From NCBI GenBank assembly GCA_016794985.1, contig JAEUIQ010000084.1, positions 124,001 to 188,000 of the forward strand: 64,000 nucleotides of DNA, read 5' to 3'. Position numbers and translations under genes: made by a program. Each line of letters starts with the position of its first letter. Position 1 is the first letter of the stretch. The notes under the pieces are model-generated. The model worked only from the letters and a program-made list of their open reading frames with translations. It was not told where the DNA came from and made no database searches. The DNA comes from Planctomycetaceae bacterium (lineage in GTDB: Bacteria > Planctomycetota > Planctomycetia > Pirellulales > Pirellulaceae). Positions 52,872-62,742 of the stretch are shown piece by piece.

Positions 52872-53483
52872 ATGAATACTTCCAATCATCCCAAGTTTGC
52901 GAATCCGGATCATCCGATCTTGGAAGTTTTGTCGCAGCGTTTTAGTCCGTATGTTTATGCGGATCGGACGGTGGCTGAGGCCGATCTTCGTTCGCTGTTT
53001 GAGGCGGCTCGGTGGGCGGCGTCTTCTTACAACGAACAACCGTGGCGGTTTATTTTGGCAACAAAAGCGGATCCGGTTCAATACCAACGTGTGTTCTCTT
53101 GCTTGGTGGAACCCAATCAAGCCTGGGCCAAAGCCGCTCCAGTTTTGGCGATCGGATGCTACATGTTGAATTTCTCCCGCAACGGAAAACCCAACGGCTG
53201 TGCCGCTCATGATTTGGGCTTGGCCGTTGGCAATTTATCAGCCGAAGCAACCGCCCGTGGCTTGGCGGTGCATCCCATGGGTGGGATCTTGCCGGATCGC
53301 GTCAAATCCGAATTCAAACTACCCGAAGGTGTGACACCGTTGATTGGACTGGCCATCGGTTACGCCGCTGCACCCAGCGATATTCCAGAAAACATGCAAG
53401 GCCAAGAACTGAGCCCTCGCACTCGCAAGCCATTAGGTGAAATTGTCTTTGGCGGCCAATGGGGCGTGGCAGCGGATCTCTAA
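52872..53483 (+). CDS. Nitroreductase-family protein
   Basis: The product is 203 residues. 'RFSPYVYADRTVAEADLRSLFEAARWAASSYNEQPWRFIL' is the FMN-binding start of the nitroreductase family, and 'AAHDLGLAVGNLSAEATARGL' with 'MGGIL' the later FMN site. Members reduce nitro groups, quinones or flavins with NAD(P)H; the natural substrate is not known. GAGG lies 8 bases before the ATG. The stop overlaps the stop of the convergent DUF4058 gene. Cytoplasmic. Confidence 0.93.
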   Translation: MNTSNHPKFANPDHPILEVLSQRFSPYVYADRTVAEADLRSLFEAARWAASSYNEQPWRFILATKADPVQYQRVFSCLVEPNQAWAKAAPVLAIGCYMLNFSRNGKPNGCAAHDLGLAVGNLSAEATARGLAVHPMGGILPDRVKSEFKLPEGVTPLIGLAIGYAAAPSDIPENMQGQELSPRTRKPLGEIVFGGQWGVAADL

Positions 53484-54322
53484 GATTTTTGATTCGGAGC
53501 AGACGTTTGCGGAATGCTCGCAGCCATGAGGATGGCGGCAACTTGTTGTTCGGATTCAGACAACGGCGGAGCGGGTGGGAGGTCGTAATTGATGGAGTCG
53601 CCGTAGCGGCCTTTACGATAGGCCTCGTTTAACAAATCTTGCAGCGGTAGTCGGATGTCGTCGTCTTGATATCGCAGCGGAATTCGAATGCTGGGCAATG
53701 GCGACGCAAACGATGCGTGATAAGCTTCCGAATGGTCGGGCTCTAGCGACCGAGTCACACAGATTCGATAGGGAGTTGCGACTTGTGACGGATAAGTATC
53801 CTGATCGGCGGTCAGTAACCATTCGCCTTGTCGCAGAAAATCGATCTCAACCAAGTTGACCATTCCGTGGAGCAAGTGATCTTGTTTCTTGCGAAACCGA
53901 ACCACACCTTTGGGAGTTTTGTTGGCCGGGCCAACGAATTCGATCGCAGTAATCACCTGCCGATGTTCTCGCGAATCAATGATCTTGATGTAACGCAGCG
54001 TCATTGGCTCGACCCGCCGAGGAAACACCACCGGTTCCGAGCCTTCCATGACCGCAACCCCGCGCGGCGACAAATACACACCACTGGCGCGGGTGTCGTA
54101 GATGGTGACATCGGGCACGAAGCGTCGAGGCACATCGTCATCGTCCTCTTCGTCCGGGCCGTCCACTGCCAGGTACTCTTCCACCCTGGCTTGCAATCCG
54201 GGCGGTAGGGCCTGGTCGATCACGTCACGCGCGTAAAGAGTCAAGGCAGAATGGATATCACTCCAATGGCGTTCGAGCCACGGGCTCATGCCGGGAAACG
54301 GGCTGGTCGCAAAGGTTCTCAT
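53480..54322 (-). CDS. DUF4058 protein
   Basis: The product is 280 residues. The start 'FPGMSPWLERHWSDIHSALTLYARDVIDQALPPG' and the later 'FVPDVTIYD', 'RYIKIIDSREHRQVITAIEFVGPANK' and 'VNLVEIDFLRQGEW' fit the DUF4058 family, found in cyanobacteria and planctomycetes. The 'D-V-x-I' and 'E-I-D' pattern recalls restriction-like nuclease folds (as in Uma2), but no activity is known. A second ATG nine codons upstream (54349) is possible. Four bases of its stop are shared with the convergent nitroreductase gene. Confidence 0.9.
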   Translation of the reverse strand: MRTFATSPFPGMSPWLERHWSDIHSALTLYARDVIDQALPPGLQARVEEYLAVDGPDEEDDDDVPRRFVPDVTIYDTRASGVYLSPRGVAVMEGSEPVVFPRRVEPMTLRYIKIIDSREHRQVITAIEFVGPANKTPKGVVRFRKKQDHLLHGMVNLVEIDFLRQGEWLLTADQDTYPSQVATPYRICVTRSLEPDHSEAYHASFASPLPSIRIPLRYQDDDIRLPLQDLLNEAYRKGRYGDSINYDLPPAPPLSESEQQVAAILMAASIPQTSAPNQKS

Positions 54323-54451
54323 GAGCGGCCTGCGGTTTGGTCTTGGCATTCGCGAGCAACGGCAACTTTCTAGCCAGTGACAAGCGACAAGGCACCGACT
54401 CGATCTGTTACACCTGAAGTATTATCACACAGCGAATCGGGATTTTCAACT

Positions 54452-55384
54452 TTAATTGACGATTCCCTTGGTGATGCTCATGAACACATCTTCCAGGGTC
54501 GGCTCTTTTTCCGAAAACGCGCACATGCCCACGCCTTGGTTGATCAAGCGATTCAGCATCTGTGCCACTTGATCATCCTGCATATCCAATTCAACCGTCA
54601 CACTGCGGCTGGATTGATTGATCGAGATGTTCAGCAGTTCCGGATAGCTGCGAATCACCGACAGACCCGAATCCATCTCATTAGTAAAGCGAATCTCAAT
54701 CGTGCGATGCGTGCGAATCTGGCGGTAGACACTGGCGATCGAGCCATGCGCCAACATCACGCCACGTTCGATAATGCCGATCGAAGTGCAGCAGTCCGCC
54801 AACTCGGTCAAAATATGACTCGAGATCAAAATCGTCTTGCCCATCGACCGCAATTCTTTCAGCAACGCTTTGACTTCGATGCGGGCGCGTGGATCCAAAC
54901 CGCTGGACGGTTCATCCAAGATCAACACCGGTGGATCATGCACCAAAGTTTTGGCCAAACACAATCGTTGCTTCATGCCCCGCGAAAGCCCATTGACGAA
55001 GTCGTCTCGTTTGTAAGTCAGGTCCAACAACTCCAGCACATCCGAAATCACCTTCTTGCGCTGCGACAGAGGAATCTTGTAGGCAACCGCAAAGAAATCC
55101 AAGAACTCCCACACCTTCATGCCGTCGTAGACGCCAAAGTTGTCTGGCATGTAGCCAATGTTCCGCCGAACCGACATCGGGTCTTTGATAATGTCAAACC
55201 CATTGACCGATCCACTCCCACGAGTCGGCTTGAGTAGCGTCGCCAAAAAGCGGATCGTCGTGCTCTTCCCGGCACCATTCGGACCAATAAAGCCGAACAT
55301 TTCACCTTGACCAATCGTCAAGTCAAGTTCTTTCACGGCAACAAAGTCACCATACGATTTGCCGAAGCCTTTGATTTCAATCAT
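54452..55384 (-). CDS. ABC transporter ATP-binding protein
   Basis: The product is 310 residues. Walker A 'GPNGAGKST', signature 'LSRGMKQR' and Walker B 'VLILDEPSSGLD' with 'SSHIL' are all intact, so it should hydrolyse ATP. It belongs to the ABC-2 exporter type (DrrA/CcmA/GldA-like). No permease gene lies in the window. The 995-residue membrane lipoprotein just upstream on the same strand (93 bases) is the only possible partner here. Function is inferred as export or envelope work. Confidence 0.93.
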   Translation of the reverse strand: MIEIKGFGKSYGDFVAVKELDLTIGQGEMFGFIGPNGAGKSTTIRFLATLLKPTRGSGSVNGFDIIKDPMSVRRNIGYMPDNFGVYDGMKVWEFLDFFAVAYKIPLSQRKKVISDVLELLDLTYKRDDFVNGLSRGMKQRLCLAKTLVHDPPVLILDEPSSGLDPRARIEVKALLKELRSMGKTILISSHILTELADCCTSIGIIERGVMLAHGSIASVYRQIRTHRTIEIRFTNEMDSGLSVIRSYPELLNISINQSSRSVTVELDMQDDQVAQMLNRLINQGVGMCAFSEKEPTLEDVFMSITKGIVN

Positions 55385-55477
55385 CTTGGTTATTGCGTCT
55401 CAGGAAGGTCGTGTTTGTTGGTTGACTTGAACCGACCACTCAACTCGAGCGGCCACCCGTTCGTCTCCGAAGGCGTC

Positions 55478-58465
55478 CTATCCACCGTTGTCTTGGGATT
55501 CAGAGTCCGTCTCGCTGGCGTCCAATTCAACTCCATCCAGCAATGAATCGTCCTTCCGCTGGCTATTGCGTGGTGGGTAGGCCAGGTTCGTATCAAAACC
55601 CAACGCGGGCAAGTCGGGTTGCACCAAGTGGGCCAACACCAGACTGCGTTGAGAGGATTGCGAAGCGACAGGATACACTTTCCATTGCTCGACAACTTCA
55701 TCGGTCCACCCGACCATTCTGACTTCTCCTGGCCCCAGCGGATATCGAGTCGCCGCGCGAAACATGCTGCCCAGACTCAACCCCGGTGGCGAGATTTCCT
55801 GTAGGGCGGAATCCAGCAGCCCGGACTCCAGCTTCAAATCACTGGCCAAATTGCGGCGTGTGGCCACGGCTTGCAGCGACTCGGCAACCGAAGGTTCTTT
55901 GTCTGCCAAAAAAGCCACGGCTTCCGGCCAAGGCATCGCGTAAGGATCGCGTTCCGCCGCCGCAAACAGGCCAATCACCTTCGATAAATTGAAGGCCCGA
56001 TCCTCCAAGCAAGTCCCCGCCCACGAGTTGGGCAGTTGTTCTTCTTGTTCCAAAACTTGCCACGGAACAGTCAATACCGCGCCGGCTGCCAGATTAGGCA
56101 GGCGACAGAACATCACCGTCTGGCGATCGTCCGCCAACTTGAATAGCCCCACATCGGCCACGTTGAGTTTGCTTCGATTTTCGATTCGATCCACTCCGTC
56201 GGTGGCACCAGAATCGCTACTCGCCCGAGTAAACTTGAACGGTCCCCCCAGATCCACGATCTGCTGGAACTGGTACATTTCCATCGTGTTCGAGAGAACT
56301 TGTTGCGGTCCGAACTTCACCGGACGCCCGTACTCGAACACGAACTCGGCAGGCGTTTCTCCCAATTCGGTCGGAACATTCGCCGCGGGAAATGGCAGCG
56401 CGACCGTTGTGGCATTTTCGGATTCAAAACGAAACTGCGTGGTCAATGAACTGTACAACGAGCCATAACCCGTCAAATGCCCACGACTGTAGTCGGTTGG
56501 CACTTCAATCAAATTCACTTGCAACATCTTGTTGCTGAAGCCGATATCCAACGACGCGGCTCGAACCACCATCACCGCCCCCACAATCGCAATCAGTGGA
56601 ATCGAAAACCAAGCCAACTCCAAACGTCGAGCCAAACGAAAGACCACATAATTGAGCGGAACCAAGACCGCCAAATAAATCAACAATGCTTGCAACACCC
56701 ATTCACGACTGGGCGGAGTGATGCCCGCCTGTTCTTTCAAACAGGCTCGTGCCGCGCGCGAAAATTCGCTGTAGTCATCCCATTGACCTTGGGAACGCTG
56801 GCCAGAACCAATCGCAAATCGCCGCGCCTCTTCATTAAAGGCCGGGAGATAGATTTGATTGGTGCCGACTTCGGTTGGAAAGTTATTGTTCTGATTCGTC
56901 GCCATTGGTTGATAGAGCCGCCAGTCTCGCGCGGCGAAATTCAACGTCGTGAAGACACTGGGCAGATGCGGATCCAGTCCATTGGAATTCCAACCAAAAC
57001 CTGTAATCGAGGCTGGGCCTGGTTCGGCGGTGCCCTGTCCATTGTTCAAGGGCGTTGGGAACTGCCACGGCTGGACCACGTTCATGACTTCCTCTTCTGA
57101 GCGATGAGTTCGTCCCGGTCGTCGCAACAAGCAACTATTGAACCAGTGATCAAGACTGGTCCAACTCCGCAGCTTCGTCATGTTCAAGGGGAATGCCGTC
57201 GTGACAATCCGACCTTTGCCAACTTGATGTTCCGCGACGAGTCCACTCGTCCCGGGAATCTCAACCGCCTCTGGCCGGAGTTCCCAAACGTTGCGAACAA
57301 AGACGTCCGTGCTTGAAAAATTTGGCAAGATAAGCTGGCCATTCGAGTCTTTATGTAGCCCCCATCGCTCCAGCATTGGCAGGAGAGTCGTTCCTGGTTC
57401 ATTTTGAGAGCTGACGGGTCGAACCGGCAAATAATCCTTCAAGAAGCTATTGTTTAGTGCATCCAAACCATCGCCACTGACTATCAATTGGCCACCGAAA
57501 TGCAACCAATCCACTAACGCGATCTGCTGGTCCACCGACAAACGATCAGGAGCAAAATCACTCCATACCAGATAAGCAATGGAGGTCCATTGTTGAACGT
57601 TCGTGGGCAGCTCGACCTCCGACTTCCACCGCGAAAGCGTCAACTTGTAATACAAGGAGTCGATCTGGAACGGCATTTCCGAATTCGAGAAATCTTGAAC
57701 CGTTGCTCCCGACTCTTCCTGTGAATAATCTTGCGTTTCGCCCAGCCACTGATTCAACCTCAAGTTGCGAATCGAAGGCAACACCGACAAGAAGTTGTAG
57801 GTATCAGGTCGATCAGAAAGAACAACGCAGTGATATTGATGGTCCTTTAGAGTTAAGAATCGTTCTGGTTGGTTGATCACCAGGCCGCCACTGCGCGTGG
57901 TCAACTCCGCCAAGACATTCAACCGGGGCGAATCAACCACAAACAGCGGAGTTTCGAATCGCTTTTCTTGTTCTTTGGCCAAGGTCGCGGGACGATGACT
58001 GCCTTGGAAATAACGCGTCCCAGGGATCAATTGGGGGTTGAGATTTCCCAACCGCATGGAGTACTTCAATTGGCCAGCAAAGTCGTCTTGGTTCGAGACA
58101 CCCTCGCTTTGCACCGCGATCCAATGTCCCGGTTTGACCCGCATGTTCTCGGGATCAAACATGGTCTTGGGTTTGTCGTCGGCCTTCTCACCCGACTTCC
58201 CACTGGAATTGCCGCCAGCATCGCGATTACGATCCGAGCGATTCTCGTCATTGGATTCGGTGTTGGACTTTGATCCGTCAGCAGGCTTCTGGTTCGGATC
58301 AACCGTGATCGAGATTTCGTTATGGTTTCCCGGCAGCGGAACCGGCTCAGACAACTCGAAGAGCGGCTTTTCTTTTCCGTCTGCCGTCGTGCTCGTACTT
58401 TGCGACTGGCAACCGACGAACAAACACCCCAGACACAATAACACCGCCCACCGCATGAAGTTCAT
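55478..58465 (-). CDS. Large membrane lipoprotein next to the ABC ATPase
   Basis: The product is 995 residues. A lipoprotein signal peptide (LLCLGCLFVGC) is followed by a Ser/Asn/Asp-rich linker. Residues about 270-480 look like a glutamine-amidotransferase-like fold as in GldG-type ABC proteins ('TSIAYLVWSDFAPDRLSVDQ', 'WLHFGGQLIVSGDGLD'). Two transmembrane helices lie near residues 595-640 (ALLIYLAVLVPLNYVVF, WFSIPLIAIVGAVMVV). A beta-rich domain and an acidic tail end the chain. It lies between zwf (25 bases upstream) and the ABC ATPase. A role as periplasmic partner of the ATPase is inferred; no family name is claimed. Confidence 0.75.
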   Translation of the reverse strand: MNFMRWAVLLCLGCLFVGCQSQSTSTTADGKEKPLFELSEPVPLPGNHNEISITVDPNQKPADGSKSNTESNDENRSDRNRDAGGNSSGKSGEKADDKPKTMFDPENMRVKPGHWIAVQSEGVSNQDDFAGQLKYSMRLGNLNPQLIPGTRYFQGSHRPATLAKEQEKRFETPLFVVDSPRLNVLAELTTRSGGLVINQPERFLTLKDHQYHCVVLSDRPDTYNFLSVLPSIRNLRLNQWLGETQDYSQEESGATVQDFSNSEMPFQIDSLYYKLTLSRWKSEVELPTNVQQWTSIAYLVWSDFAPDRLSVDQQIALVDWLHFGGQLIVSGDGLDALNNSFLKDYLPVRPVSSQNEPGTTLLPMLERWGLHKDSNGQLILPNFSSTDVFVRNVWELRPEAVEIPGTSGLVAEHQVGKGRIVTTAFPLNMTKLRSWTSLDHWFNSCLLRRPGRTHRSEEEVMNVVQPWQFPTPLNNGQGTAEPGPASITGFGWNSNGLDPHLPSVFTTLNFAARDWRLYQPMATNQNNNFPTEVGTNQIYLPAFNEEARRFAIGSGQRSQGQWDDYSEFSRAARACLKEQAGITPPSREWVLQALLIYLAVLVPLNYVVFRLARRLELAWFSIPLIAIVGAVMVVRAASLDIGFSNKMLQVNLIEVPTDYSRGHLTGYGSLYSSLTTQFRFESENATTVALPFPAANVPTELGETPAEFVFEYGRPVKFGPQQVLSNTMEMYQFQQIVDLGGPFKFTRASSDSGATDGVDRIENRSKLNVADVGLFKLADDRQTVMFCRLPNLAAGAVLTVPWQVLEQEEQLPNSWAGTCLEDRAFNLSKVIGLFAAAERDPYAMPWPEAVAFLADKEPSVAESLQAVATRRNLASDLKLESGLLDSALQEISPPGLSLGSMFRAATRYPLGPGEVRMVGWTDEVVEQWKVYPVASQSSQRSLVLAHLVQPDLPALGFDTNLAYPPRNSQRKDDSLLDGVELDASETDSESQDNGG

Positions 58466-58490
58466 GCCTCAGCTCCATCGCTGCATTGAC

Positions 58491-59969
58491 CTATGCCAAC
58501 AGCGGACAAACATCAAACCAAGAATGGCCAAAGCTGCGGATCCACTCGTTGGACTCTGTTGGTCCCCAATTGCCAGGTTCGTATTCGAATAGTGGTGGAC
58601 CCGATCCGCTGGACCATTGCTCCAAGATCGGGTCGATAATTCCCCAGGCCAATTCTACTTCATCGCCACGGATGAATAAACTAGCGTCTCCATTCATGGC
58701 GTCCAGGAGCAATCTTTGATACGCATCGGGCATTTCACCCGTGAACTCTTTTTGAAAGCGAAAATCCAAGTCGGTAAGCCGAATCTTCATCCCGGCGTCC
58801 GGAACTTTGGTTTGAAACTGCAATTGGATCCCTTCCGCCGGTTGGATCTGAATAATCAGACGATTGGCTTGGGGCGGCAGTGCGTTGGGTGAAGCAAACA
58901 ACAAGGTTGGCGGTTGGCGGAATTGGATCACAATCTCGGTCGTGCGACAGTTCATCGCCTTCCCACTGCGGAGGTAAAACGGCACGCCACTCCAGCGCCA
59001 CGAATCGAGATGCAGCCGCAGCGCCGCGAAGGTAGCGGTTTGGCTGTCGGGAGGGACGCCCGGTTCCTCCAAGTATCCCGTGTAACGAGCCCGCAGCGTG
59101 TTGCGATTGATTTCCTTGCCACTCATGGGCTGCACCGTGCGCAGGACTTTGACTTTCTCGTCGCGCACCAAACCGGCGTTGAATTGGGCCGGGGCTTCCA
59201 TGGCCGTGATCGCCAACAATTGCAACAAGTGATTCTGGAACATGTCGCGGAGCACACCGGACGTATCGTAGTAATCCCCGCGCCGACCAACTTTTACTTC
59301 TTCAGCCACCGAGATCTGCACGTTTTCGATGTAGTTCCGATTCCAGATCGGCTCGAAAATGCTGTTGGCGAATCTCAGAACCATCAGATTCTGTACTGTT
59401 TCCTTGCCTAAGTAATGGTCGATGCGGTAGACCTGACTCTCGTCCAGGACATCGTAGGTTTGACGATTGAGTTGTTTGGCGGTCTCGAGATTCGTGCCAA
59501 ATGGCTTCTCGATCACAACACGGCGTTTTTTGTTGCCCTTGAGCGGTGGCTCGTTAATCCCGTCAATGGGAACAGAATGAGCCTGACCCATACTAGCGAT
59601 CGTCGCGGCATACAGCTTGGGGCTGACCGACAAGTAGTAAACGCGGTTCGCGTTTTCACTAGCTTCGATCACATGCAACTGCTGGCGAAGTTTGACAAAA
59701 TCTTCGGGCTTGGCCACGTCGCCGGAAAAATAAAAGACTCGTTTGGAAAACTCTTCCCACTTTTCATCGGTGTATCGACGAGAAAACTGCTTCGTCGTTT
59801 CACGCAGGGCATCACGCCATTCTTGGTGGGTAAACGGCGAGCGGGAGACGCCGACAATCACCGAGTCCGGCGGCAGATACTTCTTGCAAAATAGCGAGTA
59901 CAACGCCGGGATCAACTTGCGGCTGGTGAGGTCCCCCGATGCACCAAAAATCACAATCGAGTTCGCCAT
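58491..59969 (-). CDS. zwf: Glucose-6-phosphate 1-dehydrogenase
   Basis: The product is 492 residues. It oxidises glucose 6-phosphate with NADP to 6-phosphogluconolactone. 'VIFGASGDLTSRKLIPALY' binds the coenzyme, 'VYRIDHYLGKETVQN' is the catalytic signature with His, and 'RWSGVPFYLRSGKAM' contacts the substrate. GGAGGGTGATATCAGATG gives a good ribosome site. The lactonase gene (pgl) and 6-phosphogluconate dehydrogenase are not next to it. Cytoplasmic. Confidence 0.97.
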   Translation of the reverse strand: MANSIVIFGASGDLTSRKLIPALYSLFCKKYLPPDSVIVGVSRSPFTHQEWRDALRETTKQFSRRYTDEKWEEFSKRVFYFSGDVAKPEDFVKLRQQLHVIEASENANRVYYLSVSPKLYAATIASMGQAHSVPIDGINEPPLKGNKKRRVVIEKPFGTNLETAKQLNRQTYDVLDESQVYRIDHYLGKETVQNLMVLRFANSIFEPIWNRNYIENVQISVAEEVKVGRRGDYYDTSGVLRDMFQNHLLQLLAITAMEAPAQFNAGLVRDEKVKVLRTVQPMSGKEINRNTLRARYTGYLEEPGVPPDSQTATFAALRLHLDSWRWSGVPFYLRSGKAMNCRTTEIVIQFRQPPTLLFASPNALPPQANRLIIQIQPAEGIQLQFQTKVPDAGMKIRLTDLDFRFQKEFTGEMPDAYQRLLLDAMNGDASLFIRGDEVELAWGIIDPILEQWSSGSGPPLFEYEPGNWGPTESNEWIRSFGHSWFDVCPLLA

Positions 59970-60016
59970 CTGATATCACCCTCCGTAATAATTGTTTGCA
60001 GCTTCGTGGCTTCGCT

Positions 60017-60075
60017 CGCCAGAGTTTGAATGACAAATCGAACTCTGGCGACGCTGCCGCAAGCGTCGCAGCGTC
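60017..60075. repeat. Two adjacent perfect hairpins between proS and zwf
   Basis: CGCCAGAGTT (60017-60026) pairs with AACTCTGGCG (60041-60050) with a 14-base loop. GACGCTGC (60050-60057) pairs with GCAGCGTC (60068-60075) with a 10-base loop. They share one base. Neither has a T-run, so simple termination is unlikely; a dispersed repeat or a transcript-stability element is possible. Confidence 0.75.
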
Positions 60076-60100
60076 TTCCTGTTGGCCCAATCCTCGGGCA

Positions 60101-61612
60101 CTAATACGACTTGGCGAAAACCAATCGCTTCGTGCTTGGGCGTCCGGTAAAGATGCACTGGCCAGGTTCCTCGACGGCATTCAGTGGAATGCAGCGCGGC
60201 GTCACCTTCAATTCCTTCAACACTTCGTGCATCGCTTCTGATTCGGACCAATGCGCGTAGACGAAGCCACCCTGCTCGGAGGATTCTTCGTTATCGCCCT
60301 TGCCGAAGAAGTCGCGAAAGTCAGCCAACGAGTCGATACGATGCGAGTTCTGTTCGCGCATTTGCACGGCACGCTGGAATAAGTTCGCCTGAATCTCGTC
60401 CAAGACCTTCACCACATTGGCCACCAATTCCGCACGGGTGGTGGCCGCGCTGTTGCCTTGGTCGCGACGAGCCATAAAGACACTGTCTTGAGCAATGTCT
60501 CGTGCACCAATCTCGAGCCGAATGGGGATCCCCTTGCGAACGTGTTGCCATTTCTTCTCACCACCCCGCACGTCGCGTTCGTCCAACCAAACTCGAATTG
60601 GCCGTCCTTGATAGGCAATCGCGGTCAACTCACGCTGCAAACTTTGGCAGTATTCCATGACCAGCGCCTTCTGCGCGTCATCGCGATAGATTGGCGAGAT
60701 CACGACATGTTTGGGCGCTAGCCTCGGCGGTAGAACCAATCCATCGTCGTCGGAATGGGTCATGATCAAAGCACCAATCAGTCGCGTGGAAACACCCCAC
60801 GAGGTGGTCCAAGCATATTGTTCACCACTGGCTTCAGACTGGAATTTAATCTCCTGCGCTTTGGAAAAGGTTTGACCCAAGAAGTGCGAGGTTCCGGCCT
60901 GCAAGGCTTTGCGATCTTGCATCATGGCCTCGATTGTCAAAGTCGAAACAGCGCCCGGAAAACGTTCGGTTTCCGTCTTTTCACCTTTGATAACGGGAAC
61001 CGCCATGTAGTTTTCAGCGAAGTCGGCGTAGACGTCCAACATCTGCCGAGTCTCTTCCCACGCTTCGGTATCGGTGGCATGCACGGTGTGCCCTTCTTGC
61101 CACAAGAATTCCGAAGTGCGGAGGAACATCCGCGTGCGCATCTCCCAACGCATGACGTTGGCCCATTGATTGATCTTGATCGGCAAGTCGCGATACGACT
61201 GGACCCACTTCGAGAACATCGCTCCGATCACCGTCTCGCTGGTCGGGCGAATGATGAGTGGCTCCTCCAAGGGCCCCGCAGGTCGCAGGCCGCCTTCACC
61301 GTTGGGCTCGAGGCGATGGTGGGTCACAACGGCACACTCTTTCGCAAAGCCTTCGACGTGCTTGGCTTCTTTTTCCAAGAAACTCATCGGGATCAACAGC
61401 GGAAAGTACGCGTTTTCGTGACCGGTGTCTTTGAACATCGCATCCAGCTGCTGCTGCATGTTCTCCCAGATCCCATAGCCCCACGGCTTGATCACCATGC
61501 AACCACGGACTGGCGAATTTTCGGCCAAATCCGCTCCGCGAATGACTTGTTGATACCACTCTGGATAGTTTTCCTGCCGAGTCGGCGAAATCGCCGTTTT
61601 CTTCTGATTCAT
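60101..61612 (-). CDS. proS: Prolyl-tRNA synthetase, archaeal/eukaryotic-like type
   Basis: The product is 503 residues, the size of the type-3 ProRS that lacks the bacterial editing insertion. It joins proline to tRNA-Pro. 'GCMVIKPWGYGIWENMQQQLD' (motif 1), 'IIRPTSETVIGAMFSKWVQSYRDLP' (motif 2 region), 'RTSEFLWQEGHTVHAT', 'AWTTSWGVSTRLIGALIMTHSDDDGLVLP' (motif 3) and the C-terminal anticodon domain are present; the chain ends in Tyr, as in the archaeal type. The upstream region shares no operon partner. Cytoplasmic. Confidence 0.96.
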   Translation of the reverse strand: MNQKKTAISPTRQENYPEWYQQVIRGADLAENSPVRGCMVIKPWGYGIWENMQQQLDAMFKDTGHENAYFPLLIPMSFLEKEAKHVEGFAKECAVVTHHRLEPNGEGGLRPAGPLEEPLIIRPTSETVIGAMFSKWVQSYRDLPIKINQWANVMRWEMRTRMFLRTSEFLWQEGHTVHATDTEAWEETRQMLDVYADFAENYMAVPVIKGEKTETERFPGAVSTLTIEAMMQDRKALQAGTSHFLGQTFSKAQEIKFQSEASGEQYAWTTSWGVSTRLIGALIMTHSDDDGLVLPPRLAPKHVVISPIYRDDAQKALVMEYCQSLQRELTAIAYQGRPIRVWLDERDVRGGEKKWQHVRKGIPIRLEIGARDIAQDSVFMARRDQGNSAATTRAELVANVVKVLDEIQANLFQRAVQMREQNSHRIDSLADFRDFFGKGDNEESSEQGGFVYAHWSESEAMHEVLKELKVTPRCIPLNAVEEPGQCIFTGRPSTKRLVFAKSY

Positions 61613-62004
61613 GTCGTGATTCTAAAATTTGGTTTCTTCAACAGCGAGGCGACGCCGCGCGATAGTGGTTCCGGCGCTGATTCTACGGAGAATTCGCCTT
61701 TTCCAGCAAGTCCAGCAGCAAAAGTCGGCCTTCCACTCGCACGCCCAGTGGTATACGAAGCGAGCAAGAACCGAACGTCGCGCCGGTAGTTTTCTAGGAC
61801 GTTGTTTGGGGACGTTGCGAAGTGCGCCGCCGAAAGACACTTCAGGCGAACCGAGAAGCACCCGATGACAGCAGTACCCGCTGACAAAAGGGCCTTGCTG
61901 ACAAGCCTAAACCAAGGGCCTGAATGTCAGGTTCGAACGAACGGCCTGAACCAAATGCCTGGCGAATTCACTTAGCTTCCGTGGCCATTTTGGGGAATTC
62001 GAGC
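61613..62004. other. Divergent intergenic region
   Basis: About 390 bases between proS and the broken Uma2 gene. Frames on both strands lack protein character. Short 'GCCTGAA' repeats occur near 61918-61960. Promoters of proS (minus) and of the former Uma2 gene (plus) should lie here; none was identified with confidence. Confidence 0.35.
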
Positions 62005-62626
62005 ATGTCGAGCGTTCCGAAAACTGGCCTTACTTCCGAACAATATTTGGCTCGTGAACGACGCGCGACCTTTAAAAGCGAATTTTTTCGAGGCGAAACG
62101 TTCGCGTTGGCTGGCGCCTCAGCCAAACATAACTTGATCGTACTTAATTATCGTACTTAATTGTGGTGCCGTCTTACGCGAGCAACTCAAGGAACGCCCC
62201 TGCGTGGTTTACCCGAGCGACCTTAAGCTGGAAGTCAAAGCCACGGGACTAATGACCTATCCAGATTTGATGGTGGTTTGCGGAAAGCCAGAGTTTGTCT
62301 ACGACCATGGCGATGTCCTTCGCAATCCGGTGGTGATCTTCGAAGTTCTCTCCGAATCCACCGAGTCGTTCGACCGAGGCAAAAAGTTCGAACATTACCG
62401 CCTGATCCCTTCGCTCCGCCATTATGTCTTGGTTTCACAGGATCGCTGTTCGGTCGAAGTGTTCACACGACAGGTCCGCGAAAACCAAGCGGTCGACCCG
62501 TGGTTGCTCAGCTAAAGTCAGTCGCTGGCGGACAGCTTGCCTCTCGACACAATTCATTGCCATCTGCCGCTGGCGGAAGTTTATGCCAAAGTCGATCTGA
62601 CCGAGGCCGCGGACGGGGCTGGTTGA
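62005..62626 (+). pseudogene. Uma2-family endonuclease gene, broken
   Basis: The start 'MSSVPKTGLTSEQYLARE' and the later 'YPSDLKLEVKATGLMTYPDLMVVCG', 'NPVVIFEVLSESTESFDRGKKFEHYRLIPSLRHYVLVSQD' and 'CHLPLAEVYAKVDL' are the Uma2 family (PD-(D/E)XK nuclease fold). Two lesions break it. An exact 13-base tandem duplication, ATCGTACTTAATT at 62137-62149 and 62150-62162, shifts the frame; removing one copy restores 'NLIVLNCGAVLREQLKERP'. A later in-frame TAA near 62513, where GAA would continue the reading, cuts off the last 37 residues. Planctomycete genomes carry many Uma2 copies, so loss of one is tolerable. Confidence 0.93.
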
Positions 62627-62742
62627 ACTCGGCAGCCCGCTCGGGGACCTATTCTTAGCCCCGCCGATCCGTTTTCCGGCAGTTTTGCCCTTCGCGAGCC
62701 CATTGGACCGCGAAAAGGCGTCGATTCTGGGGGCTGAAACCA

